DNA of 64,000 nt. Source: Solenopsis invicta. Taxonomy: Eukaryota > Arthropoda > Insecta > Hymenoptera > Formicidae. The notes beneath the pieces were generated by a model. The model was not told the origin of the DNA. It worked only from the letters and a program-made list of their open reading frames with translations, and made no database searches. The stretch lies in the NCBI RefSeq assembly GCF_016802725.1, contig NC_052668.1, positions 5,810,501-5,874,500 on the forward strand, written 5' to 3'. Below, one piece after another: positions 30,371 to 40,599 of the stretch (the first letter of the stretch is position 1; every line of letters starts with the position of its first letter). A program made the translations under genes and the position numbers.

Positions 30371-33273
30371 ATGAATAGAGACGAATTTGCATTATCAACT
30401 ATTGCAAATGCAGTAAGGGGAACTATTCAGCAGCAGCGATCCCAAATTATGCAGGCTACCAAGGAAAATTTTAGACCCTCGTTTCAATTATCTAGAAGCC
30501 CAAGAGGACGGCCAAAACAATCAGTAAAGAAATGCACTCTTTTCTTATTACGTAGATCAAATGCTGATTATTACCCATGCGTGACAGAATGTACTTTTTT
30601 ACAAGAAAATGGTTTCGGTAAATTATTACAAAATATATTTTCATAATAAAAGAAGATTTAATACGATTAACTTATACTATTTTTAATTATATTTTTAATA
30701 ACATACATATTTTTTATTATTTGCAGGTAAAAAAATTATCGATTTAAGATTGAATTGGTTGATGACTAGAGTCCAAAGATATATTATATTTGTGAAATAT
30801 ATTCAAAAGTACAATTAGAATCAGTTGGATTTCGGTTTGGAAAATGCGCTAGAGATAAAAAAATAACATTGTTAACAGTGGATACACTTGAAGGATTAAT
30901 AAATGAAGTGCCTAGAGGACTAATTATTATTATCCCAAATAGAGATTTAGCTTGTCCTGATTACATAACGAACGATATAAATATTGATGCGTCACACGAA
31001 AACTCACCGACACAAGAGTTAGGACACAACAGACACAATAGAGTTATTATCAGAAGGCGCTCTTTACAAACACAATTAAATTCTAGACAAGATTCAAGTA
31101 ACAATGAATCTGATGATAATTATCAAGATTCGGGGTTGGGTAAGTTAATATATCTTTTTTAAATTAAGTTAAAATTAATTGCTTATAAAATCAATTTAGT
31201 AAGTTAAGTCAAAGTTACATCAACAAAAATCTAAGTAATTCAAAGTTACTTTAAAGTTAAATTAACTTAAAATTAATTTTGAAAAGTATCATTCATATTA
31301 AATTAAAAGTTCGTAACTTTTTAATGTTAAATTACTAAAGAGAATTATGATATAGAATTAAACAAATTTTATACCTTATTTGTAAATTAATATATTTGAA
31401 ATAACAGTTTATATAAAAAAAGTTTATATAAAATATTGTTTTTTAATAAGATTATATCTTCTTTCATAATTTTTTTTCTTTTACTTACAATTAGATAAAT
31501 TTTTAACTTAAGGAAAAAAAAATAAAATTTATGTGTTTCAAAAATAACTAGTTAAAGTTAAAAATTAAATTATTTAAAATTAAATAAGTTAAGTTAAAAA
31601 TTATTAATTTTTTAATTCTATTATTTCACTTTTAATTAGTTACTACCTAACCCTGCCAGGATAATACGAGGAATAGACGAATTATGAGAAGAGTGTCCAT
31701 AGATATACAGTCAAATACTCGATTACAACAAAACGATGAATCTAATGACGATTATCAAGTTCAGAATGACAGTTTACTTAACAGAAGAGACTCTTATCAA
31801 AGTGACCAAAATCTAAGTAAGTTGTTTTATTTAGCAAATATAATTAATATTATACAAATTAAGATATCAAGTTAAATTTGTGTGTTTCATAAAGTTTTAT
31901 TTAGCAAGTTAAATTTTTGTGTTTTATAAATAAAGAAAATACTATTAGTATTGATTACTAAACACAGGACGCAAACACTTGCCGCGAGCGGTAGAAGAAA
32001 ATGCAGTAGCCAATCAATTTACCATTTTTTCGTAAAAGCAAAAGCATAATTGGTTATCGCGTTGTTTTCCACTGCGCGTTAAGCGTTTCCACGTCCTATG
32101 TATAAGAGTTATATGAAGTTAATAATATAGCTAAGTTTTTTTCTTACGGATGAATTTGCTTCAGATTTATCGGATTTGGAGAATTTTTCATATATTGCAG
32201 AAGCAAACCAAGAACTAACTAGTCAAATTGATATTGAGTATCCAGATTTACCTAACGGAGAAATTAATGTAGATTTTATTATTAAAAGAGAAAATATTAT
32301 CAAAGAAATGTTGAATTTATATAAAGATGAAAGTGTAGTACAAAAAAAGATAAATGTTGCTTTTAAAGATGAATTAGGGTTGGACTACGGTGGCTTAACA
32401 AAGGAATTATTTTCTGAGTTTTGGAAAAAAATTATGCCCAAATTTTTTAAGGGTGAGAATCGGTCAGTTCCTTTCTTATCTTTGTCAAAAATAAGAAAAG
32501 GTTTAGATGAAAATTTTCGAATTATTGGTAGAATATTAGCCCATACTATTATTTTAACAAAATCAATCCCAACGAATATATGTAAATCCATATATTTGAA
32601 ACTAGGTTCGCTAGATAAAGAAATAAAACAAGAAATATTATTAGAAGACCTTTTTCAATTTATAACACCAGTGGAACAAAGGTTAATATACAAAGCGAAG
32701 AATTCTTTTGATGACTTAAATGATTCTGAAAAAGACATGTTATTAGATTTTTTTGCAACTTATGGACTTCTAGAAAATCCGCAAAAATCAGAAATAAAAG
32801 ATCAACTTTGCATTATAGCAGAAAACATTTTATGTATAGAAAGTCACAATCTTATTAAAAAAATTAAAAATGGAATCTCATTATTTTGTGAAAAATTTTT
32901 TACAGATTTGACTGATTCTAAAGTTAACTTGTTATTTGAACAAATGGTTGCTAACCCTAATAAAGTTGTAACGGTTCTAAAGACTGATCCAGAAGAGTTG
33001 AATAATATTCAAACTCAAATTTTTTACTTTTTTAAAACATACATAAAAAATTTGGCACAAGATAATCTTTTAAAATTATTATTATTTGTAACTGCATCAT
33101 CACATTTACCTGATAAAATAACCGTGAGTTATAAAACTTCGGGTTTTCCAGTAGCCCATACATGTTCAAATACTTTGGAATTGCCAACAACTTATTCTTC
33201 CTATCAAGAATTAAAAAATCATTTTGATTCAATCTTGGAAGATGAAAATTCCTTTCAGTATACTTATTTATAA
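30371..33273 (+). pseudogene. Transposon-associated HECT E3 ubiquitin ligase gene, four exons, one frame change
   Basis: HECT enzymes accept ubiquitin on a cysteine and pass it to a substrate. Exon borders fit GT/AG: 30371-30617, 30727-31139, 31660-31816 and 32165-33273. The last exon is a full-length HECT domain of about 365 residues. The N-lobe has INVAFKDELGLDYGGLTKEL; the C-lobe has TASSHLPDKITV and the catalytic cysteine in AHTCSNTLELPTTYSSYQEL. Exon 2 carries a frame change near 30760; after it the frame reads SKVQLESVGFRFGKC and INEVPRGLIIIIP, resembling multicopy HECT proteins near transposons in fish. Exons 2 and 3 end in acidic, Asn-rich linkers. The catalytic exon is uninterrupted, so an internally initiated HECT protein remains possible. 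A second HECT fragment at 37600-37765 also precedes a transposase gene. Confidence 0.82.
31966..32097. mobile_element. Hairpin MITE in the third intron of the HECT gene
   Basis: Ends AGGACGCAAACACTTGC and the complement of AGGACGTGGAAACGC. Further inside, AGCCAATCAATT pairs with TAATTGGTTATC. Complete target duplication not seen. Confidence 0.6.
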
Positions 33274-33360
33274 AAATATATCATAAAAATATTTATTAAA
33301 AAGTATATTTTTGTATAAATATATTTTTAAATAAGTTTCATCTTTATATAAGTTTATATA

Positions 33361-34414
33361 CAGGGTGTTCGTTAATGGTTGTCCAGCCTTTTATCGTACG
33401 TAGATGCCGTACCGACTGAGCTTGCTAATTTGCTAAACGTTTCCTAGATGACAGCTGCTTCGGTTGAGCGCGCGAACGCGATCTCGCAGGACCGAGTGAC
33501 ACGTACAGGCCTCTGGTGAAAATTTTTCTCATATTTTTTTCGTATAATTTTTCCGAACATCTGTATAATTTTTTATGAAACGTTATAAAATATAAAAAAG
33601 TTAAAAGTATTTTTTTAAAACTGTGAGATGAGAAATCTCAGAATACTTCAGAATGTACGTGTATGAAAAGTTCTAACAATAAGAGATGTAGACTTTCTAA
33701 GTATTATTTCTACGTATTTCTGAAAAATGTTCCTATTCGTATAAAAATTATGAGAAAAACTGTAACCAGGAATGTTAAATTCTATAAACGAGAAATTTTA
33801 TAAAAAATTATTAGAATAGTTTTTACCGGGGAAAGCTGTGCATACTTTGTTATATTACATTTGTTACTAAGATTACTATTTCTATTTATTAATCAAATTA
33901 ATAAATAAAGTAGTAAATAGAAACGTAGAATACTGAATACATTTAATAATATATCCACACAATTTTTATCACAAATTTTTAATACTTGTAATCTTTTTAA
34001 CATTCCTGGTTACAGTTTTTCTCATAATTTTTATACGAATAGGAACATTTTTCAGAAATACGTAGAAATAATACTTAGAAAGTCTACATCTCTTATTGTT
34101 AGAACTTTTCATACACGTACATTCTGAAGTATTCTGAGATTTCTCATCTCACAGTTTAAAAAAAATACTTTTAACTTTTTTACATTTTATAACGTTTCAT
34201 AAAAAATTATACAGATGTTCGGAAAAATTATACGAAAAAAATATGAGAAAAATTTTCACCAGAGGCCTGTACGTGTCACTCGGTCCTGCGAGATCGCGTT
34301 CGCGCGCTCAACCGAAGCAGCTGTCATCTAGGAAACGTTTAGCAAATTAGCAAGCTCAGTCGGTACGGCATCTACGTACGGTAAAAGGCTGGACAACCAT
34401 TAACGAACACCCTG
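33361..34414. mobile_element. 1,054 bp Tc1/mariner-type foldback element, TA flanked
   Basis: Begins CAGGGTGTTCGTTAATGGTT and ends with the exact complement. TA lies on both sides (33359-33360 and 34415-34416). The arms are about 418 bp (33361-33778 and 33997-34414) and almost identical, with a 218 bp AT-rich loop. The outer ~140 bp of each arm are GC-richer (GAGCGCGCGAACGCGATC). No transposase is encoded. It sits about 90 bp after the HECT stop. Confidence 0.9.
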
Positions 34415-34689
34415 TATATATGTACAATAAATATGTCATCTAATATTAATATTAAGAAATATGTTTTCATAAATATATTAAAATAATTATAAATATATTC
34501 TTTTAGCACAAGAAATTAATATTAAAAAGTATATTTATAAAAATATCTTTACATTTTTAAATACACATAAATTCATAAATATACTTTATATTAATTTCTT
34601 GCGTAAATAGAATAGAATTTGCTTATCATAATTATAAAAACATATATATATTTTTCTTTCCCGCTAGGACATTAAGCATGTAAATCAGT

Positions 34690-35381
34690 TCGTCGCGCTG
34701 TTTATAGTGACGGGTGCTAGCAGGCACATATTGATAGTTTCATAACCTTCCTCACACATGTCAATACATTTTATAGTTTACGTTTGTATAATAATTTGTA
34801 CGAAAATGAATAGAAATTTAAACAACATTCTTTCTGTTATTGAGAGAAAAATTTTGGAATCTATCAGATTAATTAAAAATGAAGAATTTTTTGCAGCTAC
34901 AGAAATAATTTTTGAAAGTAGAAGGAATTTGTTAAGGATTCGTAATATAATTAGTAATGATACATTCAATGTTCTAAACAATAGTTGTGATAGATTAAAT
35001 GAAATATGTTATGATAATCTTAATCACAATATTATCAGTAGCAGCAGCAGGTCTTATGTTGCACCACGATTAAATAATTTAGGTAAGTACAGTAATTAGA
35101 AAAGTAATAAGAACATTCTTATATAGATATTGCTTTTCAGGTAGAGGAAGATCCGAAGTCCACATAACTAAAGAGCAGTTAGAATTTCTAATACAAGAAA
35201 ATTATACTGCAAAAGAAATGGCAAAACATTTTGGTTGTTCTACAAAATTAGTATACAAAAAATGTTATTCATTTGGCATTAAAATACGAAATAAGTATTA
35301 TAATGGTAGTGATGCAGAATTGTATCAGGAAATCTCCGATTTACATGCTCAATATCCTAATAGCGGGAGTAATGTACGTTA
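34690..35381 (+). pseudogene. Inverted partial copy of the integrase-like transposase (exons 1-2)
   Basis: Nearly identical in reverse complement to 39060-39740. Exon 1 encodes MNRNLNNILSVIERKILESI and ends LNNL at a GTAAGT donor. Exon 2 starts after TTGCTTTTCAG and encodes the helix-turn-helix segment ITKEQLEFLIQENYTAKEMA and HFGCSTKLVYKKC. The sequence then stops at the solo LTR (35386). Beyond the LTR the expected exon 3 is absent. Because the same block appears inverted at 39060-39740, it probably represents the other terminal repeat of that transposon. Confidence 0.8.
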
Positions 35382-35595
35382 TTATTGTAACAAAACGCCC
35401 CTCCACCTCGCGCGCACGGCCACTCCACTCCGTCCACCCGAGCAATACACCGGCAGAACGCCACGTGCGCGCACCGAGCTAACCTGCCGTCGCGATCACG
35501 CGGCAGCACGCGCGCCGCCCGTGGCGTTCGGCAACGCTCCCACTCCGGGCCAGCCGACCGAACGCACGGATTGGTCCGCCCAACCGTGCGTTCGG

Positions 35596-35604
35596 ATATA
35601 TAAG
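35596..35604 (+). promoter_or_regulatory. TATA box of the solo LTR
   Basis: ATATATAAG in a GC-rich context about 210 bp into the LTR is the most likely core promoter element of the LTR. Confidence 0.5.
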
Positions 35605-36452
35605 CCGGCAGTGGGAACGCCGAGACAGATCTTCCCGGTCCGCCGAATCCGACAGGTCGAGTATCCTCGACCGCACTCCGACTCCCAAGAGGACGAGAAT
35701 ACTCGCCTCATCCTGACTACCCTCGACAAGCATCCTCGTCGTTCCGGCTAGCCGAGTATCCTCGGCTAATCCTGTCATACCGAATACCGTACACAGCCAA
35801 TCACGGCGAGCATCCTCGCCGTGTTCCGTAGCCGAGTATCCTCGGCGAATCACCGCCCACGACGAGCATCCTCGTCGAGTCCGCAGGCTGGGTATCCCTA
35901 GCCAATCCCATCCGTCCTCTCCCTCAGGGAAGAATCTCTCGTAACCTAAAGCCTCGTCAGGGCATCCGCGTCCTGACGAGAACTTCGCCTCTTTTTGCAC
36001 GAGGCGGCTCGGGCGAGACGCGGAATCGTCGCCGTCGCTCCGATCCCGCGTTCCGCGGCTCCCCGATCTCCCCGGACACCGAGTCCGTTTCAAACCACGC
36101 GATTTAATTTAAGTTAGAGTTATTTGTATTCTTATGATTTCGTAGTTCTAGTACTTCAGTTCTTATTATGTCTCATTATAAGTTAGAATTATCTTTTGTC
36201 ACTTTACCGATTCATCTATACTCTCGCGGTTATTAAAATTCTTATTTTGAACTTCAGTCTTGACCCTCGCCTAGCGTGCTCGTTAGTCCACGCGTCACCG
36301 TGCGCTTATCGTTACCACCGCTCGCCAATACGACCGCTCAGCGGCAATTGGTCGTCGCGACCGCCGCGAGCCAATCGCGTCCCCGCTAAGGCTGGGTCCA
36401 CTTGTCACGAGGCGCAATCAGCTAATGAGGCTACTTGTAAACATCACATCCA

Positions 36453-36458
36453 AATAAA
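36453..36458 (+). terminator. Polyadenylation signal of the solo LTR
   Basis: AATAAA about 125 bp before the LTR 3' end, in the position expected for the R/U5 border. Confidence 0.5.
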
Positions 36459-36599
36459 GATTTAGCATTTTGTCAACTAAATACCGAGTGCGATTATTAT
36501 ACCGAACCCGACCAATCCGGCGAGCTTATCCGCAACCGTATCCTGACACCTACCAGAACCGCACGAAAACCACCAGCGTTACATTATTAACTTTTAATT

Positions 36600-37330
36600 T
36601 TAGATTGATATTTTGTTATTTTAAGCAGATGATTGAGATCTCTTGATACAATTCTGCATTACTTCTCTTATACTTATTTCTTATTTTAATAAATAATCTT
36701 TTTTGTTTATTAGTTTAATGGAGTAATCAAAATGATTCATCATTTTTTTTACAATATAGTTTTTTTATATAAGAAATCTTATTCTCTAGTTGTCTAGACT
36801 TTGGAACTTTATCTAGAAAGCAATATTTATATAGGATATTCGGGTAAATGGAATACAATTGAAGAAAAGTTTTAGAAAATAAAGTAAAATGAAAATGAAA
36901 AATAGCAAATTTGCGAATAAGATTTTTTAATTTTAAATGTTTAAATATTTATATAAAAATCCCTAAGACACGTAAATATTTAAATACTTACAATTAAAAC
37001 CTAAAATTTAATCGCAATTTTGTTATTGTTGATCTTAATTTAATTTAATTTATTATCTGGAACCTTCTAATATCATTCTTTGAATTTTTTTCATCAATTT
37101 TTGAATATCCTGTATGAGAATACTGCTATAGCTTTTTCAACAACTAAAATAACTAATTGTAAGCAGAATTATTTTGATGCAACATATAACGCATTTGCTA
37201 CTGCTCTATTAATTTGATTAGACTATGATTATAGATATTTGTTTCAATATATCACAACTATTGTTTATGGTATTAAATGTTAATCACACTACAAATCCCC
37301 AGTAAGTTGTTTCTACTTTTGAAAATTATT
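36600..37330 (-). pseudogene. Decayed exon 2 and exon 1 remnants of the integrase-like transposase
   Basis: At 36640-36720 the strings TTGATACAATTCTGCATTAC and CTTATACTTATTTC match the minus-strand exon 2 of the gene at 39.1 kb. At about 37180-37290 ATCACAACTATTGTTTA and neighbours resemble exon 1. Many small deletions and stops are present. Together with the HECT gene upstream it may be what is left of a first complete element. Confidence 0.45.
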
Positions 37331-37599
37331 TATGTAACTGTGAAAGTCTTTATTTTTAATCAGTCTGATAAACGCTAAAGCTCAGAGTCTTAATTCTTTT
37401 TTTATTGATAAACGTTCTTTTAAGCATAATTATTTGCTTAAACGTAGACATAAACTAATGCTTATAAACGCATTTATTGGTAAAAGTATATTGAAAATGT
37501 CTTCAAATTTTTTCTGCTAACAGACAACGCGTTTAAAATTTTTATTTATTTTGTTTAAACAAATCACTTTATTTTATAAGTTAAAGTAAGTTAAGGATA

Positions 37600-37765
37600 A
37601 AATTCTATTATTTTGTGAAACATTTTTTTATAAATTTAAGTTATTAAGTTAAGTGTATTTTGGAACAATCAAGAATCCAGAAGAATTGAATAATATTCAA
37701 TATTTTATTTCTTATATAAAGTTTAACACAAGATTTTCAAAATACCATCATTCATAACTAGTTTA
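37600..37765 (+). pseudogene. Decayed HECT C-lobe fragment
   Basis: ATTATTTTGTGAAACATTTT and CCAGAAGAATTGAATAATAT match the HECT exon at about 32880-33010. After the latter match, ACACAAGATTTTC aligns to GCACAAGATAATC. Small deletions break the frame. It lies about 190 bp from the 3' end of the convergent transposase gene. Confidence 0.6.
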
Positions 37766-37955
37766 TGTTATAATATTAAGTTTATGTTACAATCTCCTAA
37801 AACACATTATATAATATTAAATTTACGTATTATACTTTTTTAATACGTACATACATGTACCTTAAATTTATATTGTAATGATATTTATAATAATGGATTT
37901 AATTTTGTTTCTTAAAAGCTTATATAATTGAAAAGTACTTAATAAACTTTTTTAT

Positions 37956-39627
37956 TTAACCATTTATTTCATTTAAAGTATTTAAATATGTTACTATTTG
38001 CAAATATTTTGACCTATAATCTATAGAAGTATCATCTAACACATTAACTACGTAATTCATTTGATCTTCGCTTAGTTCTAATTGAACTGTTAAGTTAGAA
38101 TTGCTTTCTTCATCGCGGGAAATAATCGCGTTATCTGAGTCGTCTATTCCAAAAGCATCAATAATTCTGTTGTATAAATGAGGTTGGTTATGAAAAATTT
38201 CACGGGTAGCGGTATGTTCACTATTAGCATTTTCTAGCATGCCAGACAACCAAAGTTGTCTAGGAGTTCTATTATGTTCTGTTCTTAACTTATGAAAATT
38301 CCATGCTTGTGTAAAATCATCTAATTTTCTATTTATATATGTCAAATAAACTGTCTGTAATGCAAATATATGTTTATCGTTATTAATATCTAATAATTCA
38401 TCATCTTCTAATGCAGTAAATTTGTTAAGAAAAAAATCGATCACTTCATTATATACGACTACCCATAATCTTTCTATACGTTGATTATGTGCCGAACGAC
38501 CCGTCAAATGACTTCTTCTGTTCAGTCCACGAATGGCATTCATAACCATTGCAACAAATAAATTTTCATATCCAAAGTCTGATCTCACTCTAGATGGCAA
38601 GCCATATTTTACTGCGGCAGCAGCGAAAAATGGAATTATTGTACTGGCTGTCATTGATGTAGTGCACTTTAAATATATAATTAATCGTGAATATCCGTCT
38701 ATACATCCGTGAATAGCAAAACGCCATCTAAGAAAAAAATGAGATTTTAATACAAAATTGAGTTTTTCATACAAACTACTCCAAGTTTTTTTTGTATCGA
38801 ATCAATTTTAGGTTTGCATCAATATGCCATAAAGAATTAGGTGTTGGCACTTTATATATTCTGCGATGTATCGCATTACTCCATCTATGAGCAGTACCAA
38901 TAGAGTCAATTTTAGATAATATTTTTCTAACTTTTTGCCTTTGAACTATTTTTCCCTTAGCTTTCAAGTAAGCTGTTATCATCTGCTCAAAATAATAAAA
39001 TATCAGTAAAATACTGTAAAATATCAAGCTAAAATTAAAAGTTAATAATAAGAACGTACATTACTCCCACTATTAGGATATTGAGCATGTAAATCGGAGA
39101 TTTCCTGATACAATTCTGCATCACTACCATTATAATACTTATTTCGTATTTTAATGCCAAATGAAGAACATTTTTTATATACTAATTTTGTAGAACAACC
39201 AAAATGTTTTGCCATTTCTTTTGCAGTATAATTTTCTTGTATTAGAAATTCTAACTGCTCTTTAGTTATGTGGACTTCGGATCTTCCTCTACCTGAAAAG
39301 CAATATCTATATAAGAATGTTCTTATTACTTTTCTAATTACTGTACATACCTAAATTATTTAATCGTGGTGCAACATAAGACCTGCTGCTGCTAGTGATA
39401 ATATTGTGATTAAGATTATCATAACATATTTCATTTAATTTATCACAACTATTGTTTAGAACTTTGAATGTATTATTACTAATTATATTACGAATCCTTA
39501 ACAAATTCCTTCTACATTCAAAAATTATTTCTATAGCTGCGAAAAATTCTTCATTTTCAATTAATCTGATAGACTCCAAAATTTTTCTCTCAATAACAGA
39601 AAGGATGTTGCTTAAATTTCTATTCAT
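37956..39627 (-). CDS. DDE integrase-like transposase (IS3EU-like?), four exons
   Basis: The exons on the minus strand are 39627-39351, 39292-39060, 38982-38798 and 38727-37956, joining in frame to 488 codons. Exon 1 is helical, starting MNRNLSNILSVIERKILESI. Exon 2 has a helix-turn-helix (ENYTAKEMAKHFGCSTKLVY). Exons 3-4 form an RNase H-like integrase core: first Asp in NSLWHIDANLK, then IHGCIDGYSRLIIYLKC, second Asp in VRSDFGYEN, Glu in SAHNQRIERLWVVV. The tail holds TEHNRTPRQLWLSGML. I believe this belongs to the eukaryotic IS3-like (IS3EU) group but cannot verify it. The third intron donor reads CG|ATACAA where GTACAA is expected; the other borders are canonical. This is the only clear defect. 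It is convergent with HECT sequence. Confidence 0.78.
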
Positions 39628-39740
39628 TTTTGTACAAATTATTATACACAAAGTAAACTATAAAATGTATTGACATGTATGAGTAAGGTTATAAAATCAT
39701 CAATATGTGCTCGCTAGCACTTCACTATAGACAGTGTAGC
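39060..39740 (-). repeat. Inverted repeat partner of 34690-35381
   Basis: About 690 bp shared with 34690-35381 in reverse complement, ending near GTGCTAGC and CTATAGTG at both outer sides. Transposase exons 1 and 2 lie inside it. This suggests a transposon of about 5 kb (34690-39740) with its own 5' exons within the terminal repeats, later enlarged by the LTR. Confidence 0.7.
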
Positions 39741-39812
39741 CAACTGATGAGAGATTAGCCAATACATGCCCATCAAGGAGTTCCCCTCTGCCGCCATTAT
39801 AGGCCAATATTC

Positions 39813-39934
39813 ATAGACGATTCTTATTTCAAGACCGTCTTAAGTAATGTTTTAAGATGCTAATACGGCTCTGTGATTCGTTAATGACATCTCGAAATGG
39901 TACTTAAGAAGTCTTAAATACAAGAACCGACTAT
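39813..39934. mobile_element. Small MITE with TAGTCGGTTCTTG-type ends
   Basis: ATAGACGATTCTTATTTCAA at the left pairs with CAAGAACCGACTAT at the right, and AAGACCGTCTTAAG pairs with CTTAAGAAGTCTT. Confidence 0.6.
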
Positions 39935-39974
39935 AAATACCGGTCATAGACTGCGTGACCAACTGATGGGAAAC

Positions 39975-40555
39975 TGGGGGAACTAACTAGGAAATTTATT
40001 TATCGCGACATAGGTGTACCACAATTTAAGCAATACACGACTGTTGCGTAAAATAAAATGTATTCAAATCGACAAATGCATAAAAACAGTAATTTTTACA
40101 TTACATTGATAATTTCAAAAAATAATAATGTTTAATGAAATAGATTTTTACAATAAAATAACAATTGTGATAAATAATAAATATTTACAATAGTCTCATG
40201 ATTGTAAAAAATAAATACTTTTTTATAGAAAACCATGTTTTAATACACTTTTCCACAATAATTTATATTTTGAAAGAATTATTGATTAATATATTAGCGT
40301 TGGAGTTGCAAAAACTATTTAACTGTACTTTTTAAACAAGATATGTCACAATATTTTTGACAATATTATACAAAATGCATTAAATGGAACAATATTTCAA
40401 AGATAAACGTTATACTTTATAAAAACATTAAGCATAACATTAAGAAGAAAGAAACTAATTGCAGAAAATTCTTTCTACAAAAAGTAATATAATTTTTTCC
40501 TTTCAAAATTATTGCATAACTAATAAATAGCAAAACGACGTTTCATAGATGTCGC
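39975..40555. repeat. ~580 bp inverted repeat, right member (pair with 27646-28225)
   Basis: Starts GGAACTAACTAGGAAATTTA and ends ACTAATAAATAGCAAAACG. It immediately precedes the decayed transposon protein at 40.6 kb. Confidence 0.8.
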
Positions 40556-40599
40556 TTATTCCCGTACGTTGTTTGTACTGTAAATTATATTGGTATACA

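Larger units (their letters stand above)
35386..36583 (+). mobile_element. Solo LTR, 1,198 bp, GC-rich
   Basis: Starts TGTAACAAAACGCCCC and ends CCAGCGTTACA, giving TG...CA ends with a short GTAAC inverted repeat. The 4-bp duplication TTAT flanks it (35382-35385 and 36584-36587). The insertion lies in the second intron of the transposase copy: the sequence either side joins to match the intron of the intact gene. No gag or pol is present. Orientation is inferred from the TATA box and the AATAAA. Many small repeats of GAGTATCCTCG and GAGCATCCTCG lie at 35640-35900. The open frames across it are not genes. Confidence 0.8.

Noticed and set aside
35479..36093. 204-codon minus-strand frame and the plus-strand frame reading into the LTR
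   Set aside because: Both lie in the GC-rich solo LTR. The plus frame is a fusion of transposase exon 2 with LTR sequence.
27646..40555. Maverick/Polinton element
   Set aside because: The long inverted repeats and size would fit, but no protein-primed polymerase, packaging ATPase or capsid gene is present between them.
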